64,000 nucleotides of DNA from UBA6522 sp965205045. GTDB taxonomy: Bacteria; Pseudomonadota; Gammaproteobacteria; Steroidobacterales; Rariloculaceae. The notes under the pieces are model-generated. The model was given only the letters and a program-made list of their open reading frames with translations. It made no database searches and had not been told where the DNA came from. The translations under genes were made by a program, and so were the position numbers. Location of the stretch: positions 310,001 to 374,000 of the forward strand of contig OZ242031.1 in NCBI GenBank assembly GCA_965205045.1, written 5' to 3'. Shown piece after piece: positions 1-8,176 of this stretch. Within the stretch, counting starts at the first letter, position 1; the number at the start of each line of letters is the position of its first letter.

Positions 1-350
1 ATCGCGACCGCTTCCTGACGCGCCGTCTCCCTCCATCCGTGGTACGAGTCCCGCGACTCTTCGTAGACGTTCGCATAGTGTTCGTTGAGTGTCTCCACAA
101 ACAAGTGTTCGCGATCCCGGATCATTCGGGTTCGCTCGAATTGCGGATCGTTCTCAGCCGGCAGGCGGTTCAGCACGAATCGCCCGCTGCGCTGCTGTCT
201 GACATGCTCGCCAAATGCTTCCGGACTCAGCTCACCGGCGAACCTGAGTTGCGCCACCGTGCGGACATTGCGCTTCTCGGAAGGCGGGAAAGTGTCCTTG
301 ACCGCTGCCAGGTCGTTGGCGATGCGGTGGAACACGTCATTCTCTTGCAT
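1..350 (-). CDS. hypothetical protein, 3' part missing (runs off window)
   Basis: The minus strand is open from an ATG at 350 to the window edge, giving at least 116 residues. An in-frame TAA lies about 45 bases upstream of this ATG, which bounds the N-terminus. The product is hydrophilic, rich in Glu, Arg, Asn and His, probably helical, and has no signal peptide or membrane segment in the visible part. I do not recognise the family. Overlapping plus-strand frames are open too, but their products have the Arg/Ser/Cys-rich look of antisense shadows in GC-rich DNA, whereas this frame gives a balanced composition. Confidence 0.4.
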   Translation of the reverse strand, partial: MQENDVFHRIANDLAAVKDTFPPSEKRNVRTVAQLRFAGELSPEAFGEHVRQQRSGRFVLNRLPAENDPQFERTRMIRDREHLFVETLNEHYANVYEESRDSYHGWRETARQEAVA

Positions 351-460
351 CTGGATTTTAATGGCGAGGTGAGCATTGTCGCCCGCTTTGCCGGTTTATC
401 TCAAGACTTGCCCAAATTCTAGACAAAACTCCGGCGTCTGAACATCACGCTTCAGTCCGG

Positions 461-1045
461 TTGAATGGCCGGAGAGGCCAGTTGTCGGAACGTGCCGCTC
501 ACGCCTTCGGCCAGGTCCAGCGGTTGAATGGGCAAACGCCACGGCTACCACGGGTCGTCTCCTTTCGTACGATAGTGGATCGCGTAGGTTGCGCTCCTTA
601 CGGATTTTCATTCGTCTACAATCTGGGCCTGGGCCGGTCCGAGGCAACCCATCTTCAAATCCTCATCGACGAATCGGGTCCCCGGGATGCCTGGATGCAG
701 GAGACCCGCGCCGTTCCCGCCATCGACGGGAAGAGTTCGTACCGCATGGAGATTCCGATCGCCCTCGACTCACTGAATCCGGACCGAACCTACCATGTAT
801 TCGCGGAGCTGCGTGAGGGCGACGAGTTCCGGACCGTGGCAGAAACGGGTTTTTCCCTGGACAGTCTCAAACGCGTTCGGCGCTCCTGCCATCCATGGCT
901 CCGCGCCGAACACACGACGCGAACAAGGGCTGTCCGCATGCACCCGCCCGCGGCGAGCTCAGCAGCTATAATCGGCCCATGTTTCTGGCCAGCGACAAAC
1001 TTGACTCGCTCATTGCCGCGGCCGACCAGGCGTTGCGTACGCTGA
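461..1045 (+). CDS. hypothetical protein fragment, C-terminus lost to a repeat
   Basis: Only the middle of this frame (about 590-875) looks like real protein: an alternating polar/hydrophobic stretch typical of a beta-rich extracytoplasmic domain, including the residues SYRMEIPIALDSL. From about 877 the frame passes into a copy of a dispersed palindromic repeat and then, out of frame, into coq7, so the last 56 or so residues are unlikely to be original. The N-terminal 40 residues are also doubtful. It may be a decayed gene whose end was replaced by the repeat. No family was recognised. Confidence 0.28.
   Translation: MNGRRGQLSERAAHAFGQVQRLNGQTPRLPRVVSFRTIVDRVGCAPYGFSFVYNLGLGRSEATHLQILIDESGPRDAWMQETRAVPAIDGKSSYRMEIPIALDSLNPDRTYHVFAELREGDEFRTVAETGFSLDSLKRVRRSCHPWLRAEHTTRTRAVRMHPPAASSAAIIGPCFWPATNLTRSLPRPTRRCVR
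877..946 (-). repeat. dispersed palindromic repeat family C, half copy
   Basis: This is a half-length copy of the element seen complete at 23254-23390 and 55281-55433. Read on the minus strand it shares the GCGGACAGCCC arm and the central GCCATGGA..GGC..GGAGCGC segment. The second arm is missing. It lies between a degraded reading frame and coq7. Confidence 0.75.
967..972 (+). promoter_or_regulatory. -10 box of coq7, next to the start codon
   Basis: A perfect TATAAT lies six bases before the coq7 ATG at 979. No good -35 box is visible. Initiation at normal spacing would start the transcript at or beside the ATG, so the mRNA is probably leaderless. Confidence 0.55.
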
Positions 1046-1617
1046 CCGGTCCGCCCGAGGCTGCCCGCCCGTCCCCTGCTGCAGACATTCCCGAGGCGGA
1101 ACTCGCGCCGGACGCCCGCCGCGACAGCATCGCCCTGATGCGCGTCAATCACGCGGGCGAGATTTCCGCACAGGCCCTGTACCGGGGTCAGTCGATCATG
1201 GCGCGCTCCGAGGAGACCAGGCGCCATCTGCTTCAGGCCGCCGATGAGGAACAGGATCACCTGGCCTGGTGCGCACAACGGCTTGAGGAGCTCGATGGGC
1301 GACCGAGCCGGCTGGACCCCGTCTGGTATGCCGGCAGTTTCCTCCTCGGCATGGCTGCCGGCGTTCCCGGAGACCGCGTCAGCCTCGGATTCGTCGCCGA
1401 GACCGAGCGCCAGGTGGAGGCGCATCTCGACGACCACCTGTCAAAGCTGTCCGAGGAGGATGCCAGGAGCAAGGCCATCCTCGAACAGATGAGCGAGGAC
1501 GAAGCCCATCACGGCACCACCGCCGAGCTTGCCGGGGGGGCGGAGTTGCCGTACCCGGTGCGCCGCATCATGGCCCTGGGCGGCCACCTGTTGCGAAACT
1601 GCTCGCTCTGGGTCTGA
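979..1617 (+). CDS. coq7: Coq7-type ubiquinone biosynthesis hydroxylase
   Basis: This di-iron monooxygenase hydroxylates 3-demethoxyubiquinol (DMQ) in the last steps of aerobic ubiquinone synthesis and acts at the inner membrane face. The 212-residue product has the carboxylate-bridged di-iron signatures: E in RVNHAGEISAQALYRGQ (about residue 60), EEQDH (about 93), a Glu in FVAETE (about 143) and EDEAHH (about 177). This is the usual length for the bacterial family. The frame is open upstream to 895, but that part is repeat DNA; homologues begin like the MFLASDKLD start used here. The TATAAT six bases upstream also fixes this start. It is a single gene with an intergenic gap on both sides. 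Confidence 0.93.
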   Translation: MFLASDKLDSLIAAADQALRTLTGPPEAARPSPAADIPEAELAPDARRDSIALMRVNHAGEISAQALYRGQSIMARSEETRRHLLQAADEEQDHLAWCAQRLEELDGRPSRLDPVWYAGSFLLGMAAGVPGDRVSLGFVAETERQVEAHLDDHLSKLSEEDARSKAILEQMSEDEAHHGTTAELAGGAELPYPVRRIMALGGHLLRNCSLWV

Positions 1618-1763
1618 ACCGCCCCGGAGCATCCACCCCGATCGCCAACACCGCCGCCAGAACGCCGGGGGTCGACGGAACGCCAGGCATCGTCAGGGCG
1701 CCGCGGATCGCCGGAACGCCAGGGCGTCAGGGCGCCACCGGTCGGGAGCGCCTCCGGAAGCGT

Positions 1764-2546
1764 TCACCTGAAATCGCGCCGGGCCTTGATTCTCTCGTAG
1801 GCGGACCGGATTTCCTGGGTCTTCTGCTCCGCCACGCCCATCATGGATTCGGGCAGGCCGCGCGACACCAGCTTGTCCGGGTGGTGCTGGTTCATGAGCC
1901 GGCGATAGGCCGTCTTGACCTCCCGATCGCTGGCGTTCGGCGCGACCCCCAGGACTTCATAAGCGTCCTCCAGGCTGACGAACTCCTTGCCCGCGCCCCG
2001 CGCCTGGTGCGCGCGCACCAGCGCCTCGATCTGGGCCAGTTCGACCCGTCCCAGTCCCAGACCGCGGGCCACCTGCCACAGCAAACCCCGCTTGGTCCGG
2101 TCGATGGAGCCCGCGGCCACCGCGGCCCGCACCTGGATTTCCACGAACGCCCGGATCAGGTCCGGCCGGTCCTGCAGCAGGCCGCGCAGCCGCCGCAGGG
2201 TCGCATCCAGCGGAAAGCCCGGGCTCTTGCCCTCTGTAAAGTGCTCCACGGCGCTCGTGACCTGGGCGGGCGAGAGCTTCATGCCGTGCATGACCAGCCG
2301 CGCGGCGCGGATTTCGGTCTCCGACACCCGGCCGTCGGCCTTGGCGATATGGCCCATGACCGCGAACGTCGCGCGGAAAAAGGACGACTGGATCCGCTCC
2401 GACGAGAAGCCGGCCGGCTGCCCGTCCCCGGTCCGGCTCGCCAGACCGCGGTCGAACTGGTGCCCCACCAGGACGCCCACCGCCAGGCCCACGTAGCTGC
2501 CGACCATCAGCCCCAGCGCGCCGCCCACGGCCTTGCCGATCCACAT
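1764..2546 (-). CDS. djlA: DjlA-type co-chaperone with TerB and J domains
   Basis: This is a membrane-anchored DnaK co-chaperone. The N-terminus carries a glycine-rich hydrophobic segment (about residues 5-28, AVGGALGLMVGSYVGLAVGV) like the dimerising transmembrane helix of DjlA. A TerB-like helical domain follows (about 55-175), then a C-terminal J domain (about 190-260) with the HPD motif in NQHHPDKL. Length (260) and architecture match DjlA. It is transcribed away from purC with about 220 bases between them. The gap between this gene and coq7 contains two imperfect copies of a GGAACGCCAGG..GTCAGGGCGCC unit (1678-1735). Confidence 0.92.
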   Translation of the reverse strand: MWIGKAVGGALGLMVGSYVGLAVGVLVGHQFDRGLASRTGDGQPAGFSSERIQSSFFRATFAVMGHIAKADGRVSETEIRAARLVMHGMKLSPAQVTSAVEHFTEGKSPGFPLDATLRRLRGLLQDRPDLIRAFVEIQVRAAVAAGSIDRTKRGLLWQVARGLGLGRVELAQIEALVRAHQARGAGKEFVSLEDAYEVLGVAPNASDREVKTAYRRLMNQHHPDKLVSRGLPESMMGVAEQKTQEIRSAYERIKARRDFR

Positions 2547-2764
2547 TATCCGGTCACCGTACGCGCTCTCGCTGCCGGCGCGCGTGCAATGGTTCGCGCC
2601 GGCAGCTTCATTCGTTCCGCCCTTCCCGTCGCTTCAGGCGCGCGCGGACGCGCGGAATTGTCTCCAGGTGTTGCTGAATGGCCATCCCTCGGTCCATTAT
2701 CCCGCCTTTGCGCGCCGCCGGATAACCCCGGCAAAATTCGATGCCCGAGGATGGTCCCGGATTC

Positions 2765-3664
2765 ATGATCGATTCACTCCCCGAACCGCTGTTCGAATCC
2801 CGGCTCAAGGGCCTGGAGCGGCTGCACCGCGGCAAGGTCAGGGACATCTACCGCGTGGACGGCGAACACCTCCTGATCGTCGCCTCCGACCGGCTGTCCG
2901 CCTTCGACGTGGTCCTGCCCGACCCGATCCCCGGCAAGGGGGCCGTGCTGACCGCCGTGGCCAACTTCTGGTTCGCCCGGCTCGGGGGCATCGTCGCCAA
3001 CCACCTGACGGGAATCGACCCGGAAAGCGTGCTCGACGACGCGTCGGACCGCGCCACGGTGCGCGACCGGGCGGTGGTGGTCCGGCGCGCGCGCCCGCTG
3101 CCGGTGGAGGCGGTCGTGCGCGGCTACCTCATCGGTTCCGGCTGGAAGGACTACCGGGCCACGGGGCAGGTGTGCGGGATCCCGCTGCCGGCGGGCATAC
3201 GGATGGCCGAACGGCTCGCCGAGCCCCTCTTCACGCCCAGCACCAAGGCGGTCCGGGGCGAGCACGACAAGAATATTTCCATGGACACGGTAAGGTCGCT
3301 GATCGGGCGCGAGCTTGCCGAACACGTCGAAGCGCTGTCCCTGGAACTCTACGCCCACGCCGGCGCCTATGCCCGCCGGCGCGGCATCATCCTCGCCGAC
3401 ACCAAGTTCGAATTCGGCCTGGACGAGGACGGCGGGTTGCTGCTGATCGACGAAGTCTTCACCCCCGACTCGTCGCGCTTCTGGCCCGCCGCCACCTACG
3501 CGCCCGGACGCTCGCCGGAAAGCTTCGACAAGCAGTTCGTCAGGGACTACCTGGAGACGCTGGACTGGGACAAGAAAGCGCCGGGCCCGCGGCTCCCCGA
3601 AAGTGTGATCCTGCGGACGCGCGAGAAATACTTGGAAGTGCTGCAGCGGCTGACGGGCGACTAG
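2765..3664 (+). CDS. purC: SAICAR synthetase
   Basis: It converts CAIR, aspartate and ATP to SAICAR in purine synthesis. The 299-residue protein is of the longer (yeast/proteobacterial) type. It shows the N-terminal HRGKVRDIY nucleotide-binding strand, ASDRLSAFDV, the LIGSGWKDY region and IDEVFTPDSSRFW near the C-terminus. The ATG at 2765 was chosen because the conserved sequence starts soon after it; an in-frame ATG at 2741 would add eight residues. Other purine genes (purE-purK) lie 2.2 kb downstream but are separated by a toxin-antitoxin pair and pmbA. Confidence 0.94.
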   Translation: MIDSLPEPLFESRLKGLERLHRGKVRDIYRVDGEHLLIVASDRLSAFDVVLPDPIPGKGAVLTAVANFWFARLGGIVANHLTGIDPESVLDDASDRATVRDRAVVVRRARPLPVEAVVRGYLIGSGWKDYRATGQVCGIPLPAGIRMAERLAEPLFTPSTKAVRGEHDKNISMDTVRSLIGRELAEHVEALSLELYAHAGAYARRRGIILADTKFEFGLDEDGGLLLIDEVFTPDSSRFWPAATYAPGRSPESFDKQFVRDYLETLDWDKKAPGPRLPESVILRTREKYLEVLQRLTGD

Positions 3665-3665
3665 G

Positions 3666-3703
3666 TTGACATATTCCCGTATTGTTAATATGGTTTTCCA
3701 TAT
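3666..3703 (+). promoter_or_regulatory. promoter and palindromic operator of the VapBC-like pair
   Basis: TTGACA (3666-3671) is followed by AT-rich sequence and a perfect 16-bp palindrome, ATATGGTTTTCCATAT (3688-3703), that covers the antitoxin start codon. With a 17-bp spacer the -10 would be TATGGT inside the palindrome. Ribbon-helix-helix antitoxins usually repress their own operon by binding such palindromes. Confidence 0.55.
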
Positions 3704-3941
3704 GAAGACCACGCTGAACATCGACGACGGCGTCATGAGCCGACTTCGAGAAGAAGCGGCTCGGCGCGGGATGACCATGTCTGCGCTGGTGGAAGCCGGA
3801 CTTCGGCGGGTATTGGACAACCGCGGTAAAGCGGCGGACGAGGCTACGTCTTTGCCAGGACTGCCGTCATGGTCCAGCGGGGGCACTCGAGTCGACCTGG
3901 CAAGTCGCGATGAACTCCATGCCGCAATGGAAGGACGCTGA
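3702..3941 (+). CDS. VapB-like ribbon-helix-helix antitoxin
   Basis: This 79-residue protein should neutralise and co-repress with the PIN toxin that follows. Its N-terminus, MKTTLNIDDGVMSRLREEA, is a typical ribbon-helix-helix DNA-binding strand and helix, followed by MTMSALVEAGLRRVL. The C-terminal half (about 50-79) is polar and probably wraps the toxin. The start at 3702 lies within the palindromic operator; the 12 upstream in-frame residues are not conserved-looking. Its TGA abuts the toxin start codon directly, so the two are translationally coupled. The pair sits between purC and pmbA and is likely an insertion between housekeeping genes. Confidence 0.82.
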   Translation: MKTTLNIDDGVMSRLREEAARRGMTMSALVEAGLRRVLDNRGKAADEATSLPGLPSWSSGGTRVDLASRDELHAAMEGR

Positions 3942-4376
3942 TTGCGCGTTGTCGACACCAATATCCTGCTCTACGCGGCGGACAATGACTCGGAATTTCA
4001 CGTCCCGTGCCGGCGTCTTCTGGAAGACCTGCGTGAAGACCCGGTTCCAAGCTATCTGAGTTGGAGCATCTGCTACGAGTTTCTCCGCGTCAGTACGCAT
4101 CCACGCGTGTTTCGCTCACCCTGGAATTCCGGTCTCGCGTGGTCTTTCATTGAATCGATCCTTGCGGGACCGGGCTTTGCCGTATTGACCGAAACGAGTC
4201 GGCATCAGGCGATTCTTCAGCAGACGCTGGCCGAACTGCCCGGCCTGCGGGGCAATATCCTGCATGACGTTCATACTGCCGTGATCATGCGGGAAAACGG
4301 GATCAACCAGATCTATACGCGCGACACCGACTTCTCGAGGTTTCCGTTCCTGACGATTATTGACCCGCTACAGTAA
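3942..4376 (+). CDS. VapC-like PIN-domain toxin
   Basis: This is a PIN-domain ribonuclease of 144 residues. Conserved acidic residues are visible: D in MRVVDTNILLYAAD at the N-terminus, a Glu in YEFLRV, and a C-terminal acid pair in IYTRDTDFSRF, with the family ending FLTIIDPL. It starts with TTG immediately after the antitoxin stop. The 3' end overlaps the convergent pmbA gene by 20 bases. Family members cleave RNA (often initiator tRNA or rRNA); the target here cannot be read from sequence. Confidence 0.85.
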   Translation: MRVVDTNILLYAADNDSEFHVPCRRLLEDLREDPVPSYLSWSICYEFLRVSTHPRVFRSPWNSGLAWSFIESILAGPGFAVLTETSRHQAILQQTLAELPGLRGNILHDVHTAVIMRENGINQIYTRDTDFSRFPFLTIIDPLQ

Positions 4377-5688
4377 ATCCCTCCACGAGCACCGATCCGC
4401 AGCGGATGCCGCTGCGGGTATCCACATCCGAGCCCACCTTGCGGATGCCCATGAAGACGTCCCGGAGGTTGCCGGCAAGGGTGACTTCGTGGACGGGGTG
4501 GACGATGGCGCCGCCTTCCACCCAGAAGCCGGCGGCGCCTCTCGAGTAGTCGCCGGTGACGGTGTTGACGCCCTGGCCCAGGAGTTCGCCCACCAGGAAT
4601 GCCTGCGGGCATTCGGCCAGGAGCGCTTCCAGCGGGCCGCCGTTGGGCGTCACGATGAGGTTGCGGACGCCGCCGGCGTTGCCCGTGGTCTTGAGTCCCA
4701 GCCGGCGGGCGGAGTAGCTCGAGAGTACGTAGCCTCCGAGGACGCCGTTCTCAACCAGGGTTCGGCGCTGCGTCGCCACGCCTTCGCTGTCGTAGGCGGC
4801 GCTGGCCATGGCCCTGGGGATGAAGGGGTCTTCGCGGATATCCATGAACTCGGGGAATATCCGCTCGCCGGCCGCGTCGAGCAGGAACGAGGCGCGCCGG
4901 TACTGGCTCGTGCCGGTGATGGCGGAGACGAGATGGCCGAACAGGCCTCGCGCCAGGTCCGCGGGGAAGACCACCGGCACTGTCCGGGTCGATAGCTGGC
5001 GGGCGCCGAGGCGGCGAATGGTGCGGCTCGCTGCCGTTTCGCCCACCGACTCGGGGTGGTCCAGCTCGTAGGGAGCGCGGGCGGTGGTGTACCAGTAGTC
5101 GCGCTCCAGCGTTCCGTCCCGTGCGGCGACCACGCTGCAGCTCAGGGTATGGCTGCTGGCCGGGAAGCCGGCGCAGAAACCGTGGCTGTTGGCATAGGCG
5201 CGCACGCCGCCGCCGGTGGAGACCGTGGCGCCCTCGGAATTGGCGATCCGCTCGTCCGCGGCCCTGGCGGCGTCCTCGGCGCGCAGTGCCAGCTTCTCGG
5301 CCTCGGCGATGTCGATTTCCCACGGATGGTAGAGGTCCAGGTCGGGCAGGTCGCCGGCCATCCGTTCCGCTTCGGCCAGTCCGGCAAACTCGTCCTCGGC
5401 GGTGAACTCCGCGATGCTCATGGCCTTGCGCACGGTCTGTTCCACAGCGTCGGACGAATAGTCCACGGTGCTGGCGCTGCCCTTGCGGCCGCCGCGATAG
5501 ACGGTGACGGAGAGTCCCCGGTCGCGCTGCCGCTCCACCGACTCCAGTTCCCCCATGCGCACGGTGACCGAGAAGCCTTCCTCGTGGCTGATGCCGGCCT
5601 CCGCCTGATCGGCCCCCAGGCGGCTCGCCAGGCCGACGGCGTCGGTGACCGTGGTCTCGAGTAACTGACCAATCCGGGCTGTATCCAT
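4357..5688 (-). CDS. pmbA: PmbA/TldE protease subunit
   Basis: This is the non-catalytic partner (TldE) of the TldD/TldE zinc protease, which matures peptide natural products and degrades CcdA-like antitoxins. The 443-residue product has the family N-terminus with LGADQAEAGISHEEG and ERQRDRGLSVTVYRGG, and the C-terminal GEGLGQGVNTVTGDYSRGAAGFWVE-like region seen here as LGQGVNTVTGDYSRGA. TldD is encoded 2.5 kb downstream (8177-9655). The ATG at 5688 matches the family length. The frame stays open upstream to 6093, but that part is antisense to purE. Confidence 0.93.
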   Translation of the reverse strand: MDTARIGQLLETTVTDAVGLASRLGADQAEAGISHEEGFSVTVRMGELESVERQRDRGLSVTVYRGGRKGSASTVDYSSDAVEQTVRKAMSIAEFTAEDEFAGLAEAERMAGDLPDLDLYHPWEIDIAEAEKLALRAEDAARAADERIANSEGATVSTGGGVRAYANSHGFCAGFPASSHTLSCSVVAARDGTLERDYWYTTARAPYELDHPESVGETAASRTIRRLGARQLSTRTVPVVFPADLARGLFGHLVSAITGTSQYRRASFLLDAAGERIFPEFMDIREDPFIPRAMASAAYDSEGVATQRRTLVENGVLGGYVLSSYSARRLGLKTTGNAGGVRNLIVTPNGGPLEALLAECPQAFLVGELLGQGVNTVTGDYSRGAAGFWVEGGAIVHPVHEVTLAGNLRDVFMGIRKVGSDVDTRSGIRCGSVLVEGFTVAGQ

Positions 5689-5871
5689 TGACGTGACGCC
5701 TTTCCAGGGGCGAGCGGTGGAGACGGGGGCGGATTGTAGCCCGAAGACGCATGATCGTGACCACCTCCGGCGAGCCGGTGAGAATCGAATGCGTCCTGCA
5801 CCTGGTGCTACTTCCAACTGACAGTTGCGGACCGGTTGTCGCGAAACACCAGGACCACCGTCGGGCTGCGG

Positions 5872-5877
5872 TACAAT
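5872..5877 (+). promoter_or_regulatory. -10 box of purE-purK, next to the start codon
   Basis: TACAAT ends exactly six bases before the purE ATG at 5884, the same spacing as at coq7. There is no Shine-Dalgarno sequence in the six bases. This suggests a leaderless purEK transcript. Confidence 0.45.
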
Positions 5878-5883
5878 GGCGCG

Positions 5884-6378
5884 ATGAAACCCTTGGCCGG
5901 AATCATCATGGGATCGCAGTCCGACTGGGACACCATGCGCCACGCGGCACAGACGCTGGAGACACTGGAGATTCCCCATGAGGTCCGTATCGTTTCCGCC
6001 CACCGCACGCCCGACCTTCTGTTCGAGTACGCCGCCGGCGCCGCCGACCGGGGGCTCGAAGTGATCATCGCCGGCGCCGGCGGCGCCGCTCACCTGCCGG
6101 GGATGACCGCGGCCAAGACGCAGTTGCCCGTGCTCGGCGTGCCGGTTCAGTCACGGATGCTCAGCGGTATCGACTCGCTGCTCTCCATCGCCCAGATGCC
6201 GGCAGGCATTCCCGTGGGAACGCTGGCGATCGGCAAGGCGGGCGCCATCAACGCGGCGCTGCTGGCGGGCGCGATCCTGGCCATCAAGCACCCCAGGGTG
6301 GGCGCGGCGCTCAAGGCGTACCGGGAGGCCCAGACCTCCGGCGTGCTCGGCAACCCGGTTCCCGCCGACAGTTCCTGA
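5884..6378 (+). CDS. purE: N5-carboxyaminoimidazole ribonucleotide mutase
   Basis: It interconverts N5-CAIR and CAIR in purine synthesis. The 164-residue protein has the class I PurE signatures: GIIMGSQSDWDTM at the N-terminus, VRIVSAHRTPD, IIAGAGGAAHLPGM and the GVPVQS loop. The ATG at 5884 begins at the conserved MKPLAGIIMGS and is preceded by a -10 box; upstream in-frame residues are unsupported. purK starts two bases after its stop, so the two form an operon and together replace the eukaryotic single-step carboxylase. Confidence 0.95.
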   Translation: MKPLAGIIMGSQSDWDTMRHAAQTLETLEIPHEVRIVSAHRTPDLLFEYAAGAADRGLEVIIAGAGGAAHLPGMTAAKTQLPVLGVPVQSRMLSGIDSLLSIAQMPAGIPVGTLAIGKAGAINAALLAGAILAIKHPRVGAALKAYREAQTSGVLGNPVPADSS

Positions 6379-6379
6379 A

Positions 6380-7462
6380 ATGAGGGTCGGCATCCTCGGC
6401 GCCGGCCAACTGGGCCGAATGCTCGCATTGGCCGGCTACCCGCTCGGCATCGACTGCATCTTCCTGGGCGGCGGACCGGACTCGCCGGCCGGGCAGGTAA
6501 GCCGGATCCTGCCGGGCGAACTGGACGACAACGCCCAACTGGACGCCCTCGCCGCCCGGTCGGACGTGGTCACGTTCGAGTTCGAGAACGTGCCCGTCGA
6601 AGCCCTGCAACGGGCCGGCGCCGGCGCCCCGGTCCATCCCTCCGTCGACGCCCTCGCCGCCGGACAGGACCGCCTGGAGGAGAAGCGCCTGCTGCGCGGC
6701 GCCGGCATCCCCACGGCGCCCTACGTCGCGGTGAGCGAAGCCGCGGACCTTGGCCGCGCCGAATCGGAACTGGGCTGGCCCCAGGTCCTCAAGGCCCGCC
6801 GCCTGGGCTACGACGGCAAGAGCCAGCGCATCGTCCATACAACGGCGGAACTTGAGGCAGCCTGGTCGGAACTTAACCGCGTCCCGTCCATCGCCGAGGG
6901 CTGGGTGCGCTTCGAGCGGGAGGTCTCGCTCATCGGCGTGCGCGGCGCCGGAGGACAGACAGCCTTCTACCCGCTTTCCGAAAACGTCCACACCCGGGGA
7001 ATCCTGAGCACCACAGTAGCCCCCTGCCGGGACCCGGACCTGCAACTCACCGCCGAAGCATGGCTCTCCGCTCTCATGCACCGCTTCGACTACCGCGGCG
7101 TGCTCACCGTCGAGTTCTTCCACACCGACGCCGGACTCGTCGCCAACGAAATCGCCCCCCGCGTCCACAACTCCGGCCACTGGACCATCGAAGGCGCCGA
7201 AACCAGCCAGTTCGAGAACCACCTCCGCGGAGTGCTCGGCCTGCCCCTGGGCAGCACCGCCATCCGGGGCCACGCCGCCATGCTCAACCTCATCGGCCGG
7301 ATGCCCGACCCAACCGCCATCCTCGCCGTCCCCGGCGCCCACCTCCACGACTACGGCAAGACCCCCCGCCCCGGCCGCAAACTGGGCCATTGCACGATCC
7401 TGCGCTCCCGGCGGGCTGAAGTCGAAGCCGCGCTCGAAGCGCTCAGGGCTGCGGCGGGTTAA
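6380..7462 (+). CDS. purK: N5-carboxyaminoimidazole ribonucleotide synthase
   Basis: This is the ATP-grasp enzyme that carboxylates AIR with bicarbonate to give N5-CAIR, the substrate of PurE. The 360 residues start with the Rossmann-like MRVGILGAGQLGRM. The ATP-grasp region includes PQVLKARRLGYDGKSQ (about 135) and the metal-binding NEIAPRVHNSGHWTIE (about 255). The C-terminal domain has LNLIGRMPD and a GRKLGHCTI end. It is co-transcribed with purE. Confidence 0.95.
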   Translation: MRVGILGAGQLGRMLALAGYPLGIDCIFLGGGPDSPAGQVSRILPGELDDNAQLDALAARSDVVTFEFENVPVEALQRAGAGAPVHPSVDALAAGQDRLEEKRLLRGAGIPTAPYVAVSEAADLGRAESELGWPQVLKARRLGYDGKSQRIVHTTAELEAAWSELNRVPSIAEGWVRFEREVSLIGVRGAGGQTAFYPLSENVHTRGILSTTVAPCRDPDLQLTAEAWLSALMHRFDYRGVLTVEFFHTDAGLVANEIAPRVHNSGHWTIEGAETSQFENHLRGVLGLPLGSTAIRGHAAMLNLIGRMPDPTAILAVPGAHLHDYGKTPRPGRKLGHCTILRSRRAEVEAALEALRAAAG

Positions 7463-7502
7463 CGGGTCGATCTGTTCGTTCGAGCCAATAGTCTGAGGTA
7501 TC

Positions 7503-7542
7503 TTGACAGGTCTTGACATGTCCTGACGCCAACCGGTAGTCT
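7503..7542 (+). promoter_or_regulatory. promoter with repeated CTTGACA boxes before the RHH-Doc pair
   Basis: Three 10-bp spaced repeats read CTTGACAGGT, CTTGACATGT and CCTGACG. The second supplies a -35 TTGACA (7513-7518), followed after 18 bases by TAGTCT (7537-7542), which ends six bases before the antitoxin ATG. The repeats may also be the antitoxin's binding site. Confidence 0.45.
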
Positions 7543-7548
7543 CATGCG

Positions 7549-7761
7549 ATGGCTACGATCAAGATCAGTTCGAAAGTCGAGCGAGCGGAGTGGCGGGCGC
7601 TGCAGGAACTTGCCCGCGAATCGCATCAGACGATATCCGGTTTGCTGACCGAGGCGATCGGCGACTATGTGCGCAGACGCCGCCTGCGCCCGGTCGTATT
7701 GGACCACCTGGAAGCATCGATGGCCGGGAACGAGGAATTGGGCCGGCGCCTTGCCGAGTGA
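7549..7761 (+). CDS. ribbon-helix-helix antitoxin of a Doc-type pair
   Basis: This 70-residue protein starts ATIKISSKVERAEWRALQEL, the strand and first helix of an RHH DNA-binding domain. It continues with TISGLLTEAIGDYVRRRR and a short acidic C-terminus that could contact the toxin. It overlaps the Fic/Doc gene by 11 bases, which fits a toxin-antitoxin operon. Classical Doc partners are Phd-fold, so an RHH partner is the less usual arrangement. It lies between purK and tldD, and the promoter in front has 10-bp repeats suited to autoregulation. Confidence 0.75.
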   Translation: MATIKISSKVERAEWRALQELARESHQTISGLLTEAIGDYVRRRRLRPVVLDHLEASMAGNEELGRRLAE

Positions 7762-8137
7762 AGTCGTTCAGTTCCTCTCGGTGGAGGAGGCCATCGCCAT
7801 TCACGAACGACTCATCGAGCGATTCGGTGGAACGCCGGGGATTCGTGACAAGGGACTCCTGGAAAGTGCCATGTACCGTCCCCGGACCGGGTACTACGCC
7901 GACCTGGTGGAACTGGCTGCCGCCCTGTTCCAGTCGCTGCTGATGAACCACGCGTTCGTGGACGGCAACAAGCGCGCCGCCTTCTTCGTGACCGACACGT
8001 TCCTGCGCCTGAACGGCTGGAAACTCCAGGTGGACGCCGCATCCGCCACGAACTTCATCGTAGGAATGCTGGAAGCAGGCGACTGCTCGTTCGAAAAATT
8101 GCGCGCATGGATCGGAGATTCACTGGTCAAAGCCTGA
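7751..8137 (+). CDS. doc: Doc-type Fic-fold toxin
   Basis: Doc toxins are kinases of the Fic fold that phosphorylate elongation factor Tu. The product has the Fic core motif as HAFVDGNKRAAFF (about residues 65-77, canonical HxFx(D/E)GNK(R)) and the family N-terminal VEEAIAIHERLIERFGG and GIRDKGLLESAM. From the TTG at 7751 it is 128 residues, the normal Doc length. The frame is open further upstream to 7667, but that part only shadows the antitoxin. The TTG start overlaps the end of the antitoxin gene. Confidence 0.85.
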   Translation: MPSEVVQFLSVEEAIAIHERLIERFGGTPGIRDKGLLESAMYRPRTGYYADLVELAAALFQSLLMNHAFVDGNKRAAFFVTDTFLRLNGWKLQVDAASATNFIVGMLEAGDCSFEKLRAWIGDSLVKA

Positions 8138-8176
8138 CGGCACCCGCACCCGCGCCCCAACCGAATCAACAAACCG

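Noticed and set aside
39..422. Plus-strand frame of 127 residues at the left edge
   Set aside because: It lies opposite a minus-strand frame with more protein-like composition and looks like its shadow.
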